The notes under the pieces were generated by a model. It had not been told where the DNA came from. It did not search any database and saw nothing but the letters and a program-made list of their open reading frames with translations. This document shows positions 43,125-51,055 of a stretch of DNA of 64,000 nt, piece by piece; within the stretch, counting starts at the first letter, position 1, and every line of letters starts with the position of its first letter. This stretch comes from Pseudomonas sp. ACM7 (lineage in GTDB: Bacteria > Pseudomonadota > Gammaproteobacteria > Pseudomonadales > Pseudomonadaceae): contig NZ_CP024866.1 of NCBI RefSeq assembly GCF_004136015.1, positions 4,522,175-4,586,174 of the forward strand, in the 5' to 3' direction. Made by a program: the position numbers and the translations under genes.

Positions 43125-44900
43125 TTAATCGAGCATCGAAATCGCGGTTGGCGCATCGTTGCCGACCAGCGCCAGGTCTTCGAACTCGTTGACGGCGTTG
43201 ATCTCGGTGCCCATGGAAATGTTGGTCACGCGCTCCAGAATAATCTCGACGATGACCGGCACCCTGAACTCTTCAATCATTTCCTGAGCCTTGCGCAGGG
43301 CAGGCTGGATCTGACCCGGTTCGAACACACGCAGCGCCTTGCAGCCGAGGCCTTCAGCAACCGCGACGTGGTCGACACCGTAACCGTTGAGTTCCGGGGC
43401 GTTCAGGTTGTCGAAGGCCAGCTGTACGCAGTAATCCATGTCGAAACCGCGCTGAGCCTGACGAATCAGCCCCAAATACGAGTTGTTGACCACCACGTGG
43501 ATGTACGGCAGCTTGAACTGCGCGCCCACCGCCAACTCTTCGATCATGAACTGGAAGTCATAGTCGCCCGACAGCGCCACGACCTTGCGGGTCGGATCAG
43601 CCTTGACCACGCCCAGCGCTGCCGGAATGGTCCAGCCCAACGGACCTGCCTGACCGCAGTTGATCCAATGACGCGGTTTGTAGACGTGCAGGAACTGCGC
43701 GCCGGCAATCTGCGACAGACCGATGGTGCTGACGTAGCAGGTGTCTTTGCCGAACACCTGGTTCATCTCTTCGTAAACGCGCTGCGGCTTGACCGGCACG
43801 TTGTCGAAGTGAGTCTTGCGCTGCAGGCTGGACTTGCGCTGCTGGCAGTCTTGCAGCCAGGCGCTGCGGTTTTTCAGCTTGCCGGCGGCTTGCCATTCGC
43901 GAGCGACTTCGATGAACACGGTCAGCGCGGCAGCGGCGTCGGAAACGATGCCCAGGTCCGGGGTGAACACGCGGCCGATCTGGGTCGGTTCGATGTCAAC
44001 GTGAATGAACTTGCGGCCTTCGGTGTAAACGTCGATCGAACCGGTGTGACGGTTAGCCCAGCGGTTACCGACACCGAGCACCAGGTCGGATTTGAGCATC
44101 GTGGCGTTGCCGTAACGGTGCGAGGTTTGCAGACCGACCATGCCGACCATCAACGGGTGATCGTCCGGAATGGTGCCCCAGCCCATCAGGGTCGGGACCA
44201 CCGGAATACCGGTCAACTCGGCGAATTCCACCAGCAACTCGCTGGCGTCGGCATTGATGATGCCGCCACCGGCTACCAGCAACGGACGCTCGGCCTGATC
44301 GAGCATGGCCAGGGCCTTCTCGATTTGCACGCGGTTAGCGGTTGGCTTGGCCAGCGGCAGTGGTTCGTAGGCGTCGATGTCGAATTCGATTTCAGCCATC
44401 TGCACGTCGAACGGCAGATCGATCAGCACCGGGCCTGGACGGCCGGAGCGCATTTCGTAGAAGGCTTTCTGGAAAGCGTAAGGCACCTGGCCCGGTTCCA
44501 TGACGGTGGTTGCCCACTTGGTCACTGGCTTGACGATCGAGGTGATGTCGACAGCCTGGAAGTCTTCCTTGTGCATACGGGCGCGGGGGGCCTGGCCGGT
44601 AATGCAAAGAATCGGGATCGAGTCGGCCGAGGCACTGTAGAGCCCGGTGACCATGTCGGTACCGGCAGGTCCCGAAGTGCCGATGCACACGCCGATGTTG
44701 CCGGCCTTAGTGCGGGTGTAACCCTCGGCCATGTGCGAGGCGCCTTCAACGTGGCGAGCGAGGACGTGATCGATGCCACCGACCTTCTGCAAGGCGGAGT
44801 ACAGCGGGTTGATCGCGGCGCCCGGGATGCCAAAAGCGGTATCAACCCCTTCACGGCGCATCACCAGAACGGCGGCTTCGATTGCTCTCATTTTGCTCAT
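43125..44900 (-). CDS. gcl: Glyoxylate carboligase
   Basis: 591 aa ThDP enzyme joining two glyoxylates to tartronate semialdehyde and CO2. The site normally holding the catalytic Glu of ThDP enzymes reads RHVEGASH with the Gcl-specific Val. FAD region and ThDP motif [15 protein letters not shown] near residues 480-495. ATG 44900 chosen; the longer frame crosses an operator. First gene of gcl-hyi-glxR-ttuD-pyk, with a TTGTATACAA palindrome 28 bases upstream. Confidence 0.96.
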   Translation of the reverse strand: MSKMRAIEAAVLVMRREGVDTAFGIPGAAINPLYSALQKVGGIDHVLARHVEGASHMAEGYTRTKAGNIGVCIGTSGPAGTDMVTGLYSASADSIPILCITGQAPRARMHKEDFQAVDITSIVKPVTKWATTVMEPGQVPYAFQKAFYEMRSGRPGPVLIDLPFDVQMAEIEFDIDAYEPLPLAKPTANRVQIEKALAMLDQAERPLLVAGGGIINADASELLVEFAELTGIPVVPTLMGWGTIPDDHPLMVGMVGLQTSHRYGNATMLKSDLVLGVGNRWANRHTGSIDVYTEGRKFIHVDIEPTQIGRVFTPDLGIVSDAAAALTVFIEVAREWQAAGKLKNRSAWLQDCQQRKSSLQRKTHFDNVPVKPQRVYEEMNQVFGKDTCYVSTIGLSQIAGAQFLHVYKPRHWINCGQAGPLGWTIPAALGVVKADPTRKVVALSGDYDFQFMIEELAVGAQFKLPYIHVVVNNSYLGLIRQAQRGFDMDYCVQLAFDNLNAPELNGYGVDHVAVAEGLGCKALRVFEPGQIQPALRKAQEMIEEFRVPVIVEIILERVTNISMGTEINAVNEFEDLALVGNDAPTAISMLD

Positions 44901-44927
44901 GGTTTTGGTGCCTCTTACGTTTTGTAA

Positions 44928-44937
44928 TTGTATACAA
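44928..44937. promoter_or_regulatory. Operator candidate 1 (gcl side)
   Basis: Perfect palindrome TTGTATACAA, 28 bases upstream of the gcl start; identical to the site at 45066-45075. The motif resembles GntR-family operators of the VanR/UxuR type (family knowledge; regulator here not identified). Confidence 0.65.
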
Positions 44938-45065
44938 GTGGCTTTGCGCAGAGTGTATTCACGGCGGACGGCGCAGGTCAATCCATTTTCTCAAGCGGCC
45001 GTTTCATTCGTCGGAAGCCAGATATACTGTGGCTTTTCGTCGCATGTGGCGCTTTTCGAAAATTA

Positions 45066-45075
45066 TTGTATACAA
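45066..45075. promoter_or_regulatory. Operator candidate 2 (glcG side)
   Basis: Second exact TTGTATACAA, flanked by AT-rich sequence (ATTATTG.. AAAAAAATAA), 93 bases before the GlcG-type gene and 138 bases from site 1, centre to centre. Confidence 0.65.
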
Positions 45076-45167
45076 AAAAATAACTCATTGTGTTCTATTT
45101 GTTGCATCGGACTTCTGAACAAAAAGCAGTCCAGCAGCTTTCCCTATAACAAAATGAGGACGGCACC

Positions 45168-45608
45168 ATGAGCGCTTTAACCTTGAAAGTCGCAGTCAAC
45201 CTGGCCAATCAGGCTATCTCCGCAGGGCGTGCAATCTCGGCGGCTCCATTGACCATCGCCGTACTGGATGCGGGTGGACACTTGGTCACCCTGCAGCGTG
45301 AAGACGGCGCCAGCCTGCTGCGCCCGCAGATCGCCATCGGCAAAGCCTGGGGCGCCATCGCCTTGGGCAAAGGCTCACGCCTGCTGGCGCTGGACGCACA
45401 ACAACGACCGGCGTTTATCGCCGCTTTGAATAGTCTGGGGCAGGGCAGCGTCGTCCCGGCACCGGGCGGTGTATTGATTCGGGATCAGGACGGGAACGTG
45501 CTGGGGGCTGTTGGTATCAGCGGCGATCTTTCTGATGTTGATGAGCAATGTGCGATCAACGCGATTGAGGCGTTGGGGTTGCGGGCGGATGCGGGGGTGA
45601 CGGCTTGA
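45168..45608 (+). CDS. GlcG/HbpS-family (DUF336) protein
   Basis: 146 aa. GlcG-type domain with ITIAVLDAGGHLV-like core (LTIAVLDAGGHLVTLQREDG), GKAWGAIALGKGS and the closing VLGAVGISGD. GlcG proteins accompany glycolate/glyoxylate use, and here it diverges from gcl with paired operators between, which fits. Biochemical role is unclear; heme binding is known only for some relatives. Confidence 0.85.
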   Translation: MSALTLKVAVNLANQAISAGRAISAAPLTIAVLDAGGHLVTLQREDGASLLRPQIAIGKAWGAIALGKGSRLLALDAQQRPAFIAALNSLGQGSVVPAPGGVLIRDQDGNVLGAVGISGDLSDVDEQCAINAIEALGLRADAGVTA

Positions 45609-45630
45609 TTATGTGGTGACTGATCTACTG

Positions 45631-45727
45631 CTTTCGCGAGCAAGCCCGCTCCCACACTGGTTCGTCGGTGGACACAAATTGTGTGAACACTGTAGATCAA
45701 CTGTGGGAGCGGGCTTGCTCGCGAAGG
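45631..45727. repeat. REP doublet, GTGG type, upstream of the RAYT
   Basis: Arms CTTTCGCGAGCAAGCCCGCT / AGCGGGCTTGCTCGCGAAGG, heads inward, 46-base centre. Confidence 0.9.
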
Positions 45728-45805
45728 CGGCCTCCCAGACACATCCAGCTAAAAGTCTGCCGCACCCTCAAGCATTCGCAGGTCTAGCCTTCTCATGAAT
45801 TCATC

Positions 45806-46282
45806 ATGAGAGAAGGCAAAGGAATGCCTGAACTGTCAGCTTCACATCGCCTGCGAATCGGCCGCTATGCCGAGCAAAACAGGGTTTATCTCCTGACTGC
45901 CAATACCCTGAAGCGGGAGCCGGTTTTCATGGATTTCAGCTTGGGAAGATTGGTCGTACACCAATTCAAACAAGCACAGGACCAAGGGTTTGCCGACTCT
46001 TTGGCCTTTGTCGTCATGCCTGATCATTTTCATTGGCTTGTCCAGTTGCAAAAAGGGTCGCTGGGCCAGTTGATGTGCCAGACCAAATCGTTAAGTACTC
46101 GCACAATCAATGCCGCCACAGGCAGAACAGGCAGCCTGTGGCAGCAGAGTTTTCATGATCATGCGGTGCGACGAGAGGAGGATTTGGTGAAGCTTGCTCG
46201 ATATGTTGTAGCCAACCCATTGCGGGCGGGGCTGGTTGAGAAGCTTGGCGACTATCCGTTGTGGGATGCGATATGGGTTTGA
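45806..46282 (+). CDS. REP-associated tyrosine transposase (RAYT)
   Basis: 158 aa, Y1 (IS200/IS605-like) single-strand nuclease. HUH motif in MPDHFHWLVQ (His74, His76) and the catalytic Tyr133 in LARYVVANPLRAG. RAYTs are single-copy domesticated transposases thought to spread REP sequences. Start ATG 45806; an internal ATG at 45824 is possible but AAAGGA is too close. An imperfect hairpin CCTTCTCATGA/TCATGAGAGAAGG covers the start. REP doublets lie 79 bases before and 20 bases after. Confidence 0.93.
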   Translation: MREGKGMPELSASHRLRIGRYAEQNRVYLLTANTLKREPVFMDFSLGRLVVHQFKQAQDQGFADSLAFVVMPDHFHWLVQLQKGSLGQLMCQTKSLSTRTINAATGRTGSLWQQSFHDHAVRREEDLVKLARYVVANPLRAGLVEKLGDYPLWDAIWV

Positions 46283-46301
46283 CGGGATACCGAGTTGCCT
46301 T

Positions 46302-46378
46302 CTTCGCGAGCAAGCCCGCTCCCACAGGGGATCTTCGGTGTGGTGGAGATCGAGTGTGGGAGCGGGCTTGCTCGCGAA
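46302..46378. repeat. REP doublet, GTGG type, downstream of the RAYT
   Basis: Arms TTCGCGAGCAAGCCCGCTCC / GGAGCGGGCTTGCTCGCGAA, heads inward, short 30-base centre. It ends 15 bases from the TetR gene. Confidence 0.9.
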
Positions 46379-46393
46379 TGGCCGCGCCACGGT

Positions 46394-47002
46394 CTAACGG
46401 TCAGGCTCACACCCCTTCAGCACCAACCGGATAATCGTCTGCGCCGCCGCTTCATAGTCGGCCTCATCGAGCTTGACCTTTCCGGTCACCGCGGAAATCT
46501 GCCAGTCGAAGTCGGCATAGGTCTGGGTCGCGGCCCAGATGCTGAACATCAGGTGGTTGGGGTCGATCGGGGCGATCTGGCCGCGGTCGATCCAGGTCTG
46601 GATGCAGTCGATGTTGTGCTTGGCCTGGCCGTTGAGCCGTTCAACCAGATCAGCGCTCAGGTGCGGCGCGCCATGCATGATTTCGCTGGCGAATACCTTG
46701 GAGGCGAAGGGCAGGTCGCGGGAGATGCGGATTTTCGAGCGAATGTAGCCGCTCAGCACTTCACTGGGCACGCCGTCGGCATTGAACGGTGTCGAGGCCT
46801 GCAGAATCGGTTCGATGATGCTTTCCAGGACCTCGCGGTAGAGGTTTTCCTTGGATTTGAAATAGTAATAGACGTTGGGCTTGGGCAATCCCGCCTTGGC
46901 TGCGATGTCACTGGTTTTGGTCGCAGCGAAGCCCTTGTCGGCAAATTCTTCACTGGCGGCACGCAGGATCAGTTCTTTGTTGCGCTCGCGGATGGTGCTC
47001 AT
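46394..47002 (-). CDS. TetR-family transcriptional regulator (RutR/YcdC-like)
   Basis: 202 aa. N-terminal HTH (LILRAASEEFADKGFAATKT ... PKPNVYYYFKSKENLYREVL) and a C-terminal domain resembling RutR, the pyrimidine/purine-responsive regulator (IYGAPHLSADLVE-like HGAPHLSADLVERLNGQ). ATG 47002 chosen over a longer frame. Target genes are not adjacent in an obvious way; control of nucleobase breakdown is inference only. Confidence 0.85.
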   Translation of the reverse strand: MSTIRERNKELILRAASEEFADKGFAATKTSDIAAKAGLPKPNVYYYFKSKENLYREVLESIIEPILQASTPFNADGVPSEVLSGYIRSKIRISRDLPFASKVFASEIMHGAPHLSADLVERLNGQAKHNIDCIQTWIDRGQIAPIDPNHLMFSIWAATQTYADFDWQISAVTGKVKLDEADYEAAAQTIIRLVLKGCEPDR

Positions 47003-47136
47003 AAACCAGGGGGTTCCTTGCCTGTTCTGGCGGTTGCGCATGGTAGCACCGGCCTCGCGCGGCGCTCAAGAATGCCCCGTGCGGCACCCGGCCGCGCTAT
47101 GCTGCGCGGCATTCATTCAAGAAGGAAACCTGATTC

Positions 47137-48051
47137 ATGGCAGGAAGCAGTTTGCTGGTGCTGATCGATGACATCGCCGCGGTACTCGACGATGTGGCGT
47201 TGATGACCAAAATGGCCGCCAAGAAAACCGCTGGCGTGCTCGGCGACGATCTGGCGCTCAATGCCCAGCAGGTTTCCGGTGTGCGTGCCGAGCGGGAAAT
47301 CCCGGTGGTGTGGGCGGTGGCCAAGGGGTCGTTTCTCAACAAGCTGATCCTGGTGCCCTCGGCGTTGGCTATCAGCGCGTTCATTCCCTGGCTGGTCACA
47401 CCGTTGTTGATGATCGGCGGCGCGTACCTGTGTTTCGAAGGTTTCGAAAAGCTGGCCCATAAATTCCTGCACAGCAAGGCTGAAGACCAGGCCGAGCATG
47501 CAGAGCTGGTCGAGGCCGTGGCTGATCCGGCGGTCGATCTGGTGGCGTTCGAGCAGGACAAGATCAAAGGCGCCATCCGCACCGACTTCATTCTCTCTGC
47601 AGAAATCATCGCAATCACCCTGGGCATCGTGGCGGATGCCTCGCTGACTCAACAAGTCATCGTGCTTTCGGGCATTGCCATCGTCATGACCATCGGCGTG
47701 TATGGCCTGGTGGCCGGCATCGTCAAACTCGACGACCTCGGCTTGTGGCTGACTCAGAAGCCAGGACAGATGGCCAAAAGCTTTGGCGGCGGGATCCTGC
47801 GTGCGGCGCCGTACATGATGAAAAGCCTGTCGGTGATCGGCACGGCGGCGATGTTTCTGGTGGGTGGCGGAATTCTCACCCATGGCGTGCCGGTGGTTCA
47901 TCACTGGATTGAAAGCGTCAGTGCAGGGGCGGGCGGTGCCGGGTTTGTCGTGCCGACGTTGCTGAATGCGGTGGCGGGGATTGTGGCGGGGGCCATTGTG
48001 TTGGCCTGTGTCATGGTCGTCAGCAAAATCTACAAGGCGCTGAAAGGCTAA
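47137..48051 (+). CDS. DUF808 inner-membrane protein (YedI-like)
   Basis: 304 aa, several membrane segments ([66 protein letters not shown]). N-terminal [20 protein letters not shown] is the family signature. Function unknown. Confidence 0.88.
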   Translation: MAGSSLLVLIDDIAAVLDDVALMTKMAAKKTAGVLGDDLALNAQQVSGVRAEREIPVVWAVAKGSFLNKLILVPSALAISAFIPWLVTPLLMIGGAYLCFEGFEKLAHKFLHSKAEDQAEHAELVEAVADPAVDLVAFEQDKIKGAIRTDFILSAEIIAITLGIVADASLTQQVIVLSGIAIVMTIGVYGLVAGIVKLDDLGLWLTQKPGQMAKSFGGGILRAAPYMMKSLSVIGTAAMFLVGGGILTHGVPVVHHWIESVSAGAGGAGFVVPTLLNAVAGIVAGAIVLACVMVVSKIYKALKG

Positions 48052-48072
48052 AACCTGGCACTGACCAAAAAT

Positions 48073-48185
48073 GTGGGAACGGGCTTGCTCCGGGCGGCGT
48101 TCCGACGAAAGCGGCGGAACATTCAACATCGATGTGACTGACAGACCGCTTTCGTCGGAACGCCGCCCGGAGCAAGCCCGCACAC
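48073..48185. repeat. Long REP doublet, variant body
   Basis: Arms begin GTGGGAACGGGCTTGCTCCG but continue GGCGGCGTTCCGACGAAAGC, giving near-perfect 40-base arms with divergent heads (GTGGGAAC against GTGTGC in complement). Heads outward. Confidence 0.85.
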
Positions 48186-48218
48186 AGTTGATTTGTGGTG
48201 TTTGAGATTCCGTGCATG

Positions 48219-48257
48219 AAAAAGGCCATTCGATTCGGATCGAATGGCCTTTTTTTG
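48219..48257. terminator. Bidirectional terminator (DUF808 gene / mlaA)
   Basis: AAAAAGGCCATTCGAT / ATCGAATGGCCTTTTTTT with a short loop, T-tracts on both strands, between convergent genes. Confidence 0.85.
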
Positions 48258-48268
48258 TTGCCGATGAA

Positions 48269-49057
48269 TTACTCGGCGATCTGCAACTTGCGCGACTCGG
48301 TGTACACGTAGCGCACTTTCTCGTACTCGAATGGCGAGTTCAGCTGGCCATAGCGGAAGCTGTTCTGGTAGCGCTTGTCGATACCACGCAGGACCCAGAT
48401 TTCCGGATGGTTTTCGCTGACTTCGGAGACGTTCAGGAAGTTGATCGCCGACTCTGCGGTGAAATCGACCGCCAGGCCCCCGGTGTCGCGGATGTTGGAA
48501 GGTCCGAGGATCGGCAACACGAAGTAGGCGCCGCCCGGTACACCGTAGAAGCCCAGCGTCTGGCCGAAGTCTTCGTTCTGGCGCGGCAGACCCATGGCGG
48601 TGGCCGGGTCCCACAGGCCGGCGATGCCGACGGTGGTGTTGAGCAGCAGGCGCGCGGTGGTTTCCATCGAGCGCTGCCCCTTGAACTGCAGCAGGCTGTT
48701 CAACAGGTTCGGCACGTCACCGAGGTTGTTGAAGAAGTTGCTGACACCGGTGCGCAGGAAACTCGGCGTGATGTAGCGATAGCCATCGACCACTGGCAGG
48801 AACACCCATTGGTCGAAGCGGTAGTTGAAGTGGTAGACGCGGCGGTTCCACTCTTCCAGCGGGTCGTAGACGGCCAGCGCGCTAAGCGTCGAGCGTTCGA
48901 ACTCGCGCTGATCCAGCCCAGGGTTGAATTTGAGTTTGCTCAGCGGCTCCTTGAAGCCGTCATTGTCAATCACAACCGGTGCGTTGGCTTTGCTGTTGTC
49001 GGCATTGGCTACGCCTGCACAGAGTAACGCTGCGATAAGCAGGAGATATTTAGCCAC
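48269..49057 (-). CDS. mlaA: MlaA/VacJ-family outer-membrane lipid asymmetry protein, without a clear lipobox
   Basis: 262 aa. Removes misplaced phospholipids from the outer leaflet with MlaC. Family core: DPLEEWNRRVYHFNYRFDQW, FFNNLGDVPNLLNSLLQ, FLLNTTVGIAGLWDPA-like LLLNTTVGIAGLWDPAT, and LGFYGVPGGAYFVLPILGPS. The signal peptide (LLLIAALLCAGVANA) has its Cys preceded by Leu-Leu, not by G/A/S, so cleavage after ANA as a soluble protein looks more likely than lipidation. Overlaps the hydrolase gene by eight bases. Confidence 0.9.
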   Translation of the reverse strand: MAKYLLLIAALLCAGVANADNSKANAPVVIDNDGFKEPLSKLKFNPGLDQREFERSTLSALAVYDPLEEWNRRVYHFNYRFDQWVFLPVVDGYRYITPSFLRTGVSNFFNNLGDVPNLLNSLLQFKGQRSMETTARLLLNTTVGIAGLWDPATAMGLPRQNEDFGQTLGFYGVPGGAYFVLPILGPSNIRDTGGLAVDFTAESAINFLNVSEVSENHPEIWVLRGIDKRYQNSFRYGQLNSPFEYEKVRYVYTESRKLQIAE

Positions 49058-50348
49058 GGAAGAACTCCAGCATGGCGTCGCTGTTGACGCGGTAATTAAG
49101 GTTGCCGCAATGGCCGCCCAGTGGATAAACGGTCAAACGATCGCCAAAGGTCTTGCGCAGGAAACCGAGGTCGCCAGGGCCGAGGATCACGTCGTCGGCG
49201 TTGTGCATGACGGCGATTTTCGGGCTGTCGTGCAGGTAATCCTTGAGTGCATACAAGCTGACCTGGTCGATCAGTTGCAGCAGGCTGCCGCCGTCGGTGC
49301 GGGCGCGCCACATAGGGATGAGCTGTTCGGTGATGTAACAGTCGAAGTCGCACTGCAGCGCACGCTTGAGGTACGGTGTGAGGCTAGTGCCTTCGGTAAT
49401 CGGGTACTTCGGCGGGGTGATGAGGCCACGGCGGTTGATCAGGTCCGAGGTGAAGGCAATGTCGGCGGCCGAGAAGCGGAATGAGGTGCCGATCAGCATG
49501 GCCATCTGTTCGTTGCTCAGGTGCTGCTTGGACTGCTGGAAGTCGTAGAGCAGGGCATCGTTGAGGTCGATGTAGCCCTTCTGCTGGAAGTAGCGGGTCA
49601 GTTTGTTCAGCACCAGCTCATAGAAGGTGGTGGTGTTGTTAATGCCCTTGACCTCGGTCTGGACCAACTTGTCCAGGTTGGTGATCGAGGTGTAGAGGTT
49701 GACCGGCGGGTTGAGCAGCAAGACTTTCTTGAAGTTGAAGCTGCGACGGGTTTCGTCCAGGTGCGCGACAAATGCCGCGTCCAGGGCACCCAGGCTGTAG
49801 CCGGTCAAGTAGTAATCGGTGACGGGGACTTTCGGGTTTTGTGCCCGCACGGCCTGCATTACCCGGTACATGTCTTCGGCATCGTCCTCGGTGATACCCG
49901 GGGTGGCGAAGCGTGAGGCGGCGCTCATGAAGTCGAAGCTGGTAGGCGACGACAGTTGCACCACATGGTAGCCGGCCTTGTAGTACAGCTTTTTCAGGTA
50001 TTCGTTAAGGCTGCTGTCGTAGCGCGCGCCGGTGCCGGAGATCAGGAAAATCAGCGGTGCGGCTTTATCCTGAGTGGCGATGCGATAGGTGAGCTTCTTC
50101 ACCGGCCAGAAGTTGTCCGGCAGGTCGAACTCACGCTCCGGGCGCAAGGTAACGCTGCGTGTCTGCTGATCGATGTCGTCGTCCAGCGGCAACTCCGGAC
50201 GCAGGTTCGGCGGTGTCGTGGCAATGGTCGCCTCGAACGGGTTGGTCAAGGGGTAGCCATAGCTGGCAGCGTCGATATCGACGGCCAGTGCGGACGCACT
50301 CAAAATAAGGCCGCCAAACAGGGCGGCGAAGCGCAAGAAACGGAGCAT
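49050..50348 (-). CDS. Periplasmic alpha/beta-hydrolase
   Basis: 432 aa with a signal peptide (ALFGGLILSASALAVD). Oxyanion-region FLISGTGARYDSS, nucleophile elbow LTGYSLGALDAAF with Ser near residue 184, and late HNADDVILGPGDL ... LGGHCGNL for Asp and His. First gene of a two-gene operon with mlaA, so a lipid-related role is plausible but unproven. Confidence 0.85.
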   Translation of the reverse strand: MLRFLRFAALFGGLILSASALAVDIDAASYGYPLTNPFEATIATTPPNLRPELPLDDDIDQQTRSVTLRPEREFDLPDNFWPVKKLTYRIATQDKAAPLIFLISGTGARYDSSLNEYLKKLYYKAGYHVVQLSSPTSFDFMSAASRFATPGITEDDAEDMYRVMQAVRAQNPKVPVTDYYLTGYSLGALDAAFVAHLDETRRSFNFKKVLLLNPPVNLYTSITNLDKLVQTEVKGINNTTTFYELVLNKLTRYFQQKGYIDLNDALLYDFQQSKQHLSNEQMAMLIGTSFRFSAADIAFTSDLINRRGLITPPKYPITEGTSLTPYLKRALQCDFDCYITEQLIPMWRARTDGGSLLQLIDQVSLYALKDYLHDSPKIAVMHNADDVILGPGDLGFLRKTFGDRLTVYPLGGHCGNLNYRVNSDAMLEFFRG

Positions 50349-50572
50349 GACTAGATCCCTTAGAGAAAGGTGCCGAATGAAGTTCGCAGGCTATGACCAC
50401 GGGGTTTGCGCCAAAGTGCCATGGATCGGCACCAATCAGGCCTAATTTCGGAGTAATGGTAGCTGGACGATACACTCTGCAGCGATTTCGTGACCAATTA
50501 TCTCTTGCACGCGTTTGCTTACCGCTGGCGGGGGATTAAGCTGGCCGCCGTTTTCGTTTATTGGAGTGCTTC

Positions 50573-50941
50573 ATGTCCCGCCGTCTGCCTGTGATTCTGC
50601 TGCTCGTTCTCCTGCCATTATGGCTGGCCGCCAGTTATGGCGCGCGTTATGGCTTTATGGAAGATGCTCAATGGGTCGGCATCTGTGTGGACGAAGCGAG
50701 TCGCTGGGAATGCCAGGTTCGTTCAAGCCTGGGCTTGATGATTCACTTCAATGTCTTGGGCTTCGCGGCATTGGCGGCAGCCTTTATCGGTTTTGTGCTG
50801 CCGGGCCGGGCAGGGTGGTGGTTGGCGGTGCTGGCGCTGGTGTTCGGTTTTCCGGCGTTGGCGTTGTACAACACAACTTTGGCTGTTTTTGCGGTGGTGA
50901 TTGCTGGGTTGCGTCTGGTCAGGGCTTCCCGCAGCGCCTGA
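50573..50941 (+). CDS. Small membrane protein, unknown function
   Basis: 122 aa with three membrane segments (LPVILLLVLLPLWLAASYGA; IHFNVLGFAALAAAFIGFVL; WWLAVLALVFGFPALALYN). Two Cys in the first periplasmic loop (VGICVDEASRWECQV). ATG 50573 has TTGGAG seven bases upstream. Not recognised. Confidence 0.7.
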   Translation: MSRRLPVILLLVLLPLWLAASYGARYGFMEDAQWVGICVDEASRWECQVRSSLGLMIHFNVLGFAALAAAFIGFVLPGRAGWWLAVLALVFGFPALALYNTTLAVFAVVIAGLRLVRASRSA

Positions 50942-50949
50942 CAGTCAGT

Positions 50950-51032
50950 CTTCGCGAGCAAGCCCGCTCCCACATTCGAACGCATCTATCATGAGAACGC
51001 GGTCAAATGTGGGAGCGGGCTTGCTCGCGAAG
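50950..51032. repeat. REP doublet, GTGG type, heads inward
   Basis: Arms CTTCGCGAGCAAGCCCGCTC / GAGCGGGCTTGCTCGCGAAG, between two convergent genes. Confidence 0.9.
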
Positions 51033-51055
51033 GGGTCAGCAGATGCACCGAAGAT

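Noticed and set aside
43059..44927. A 622-codon open frame antisense to gcl
   Set aside because: gcl has complete ThDP enzyme motifs; the other strand runs into a REP doublet.
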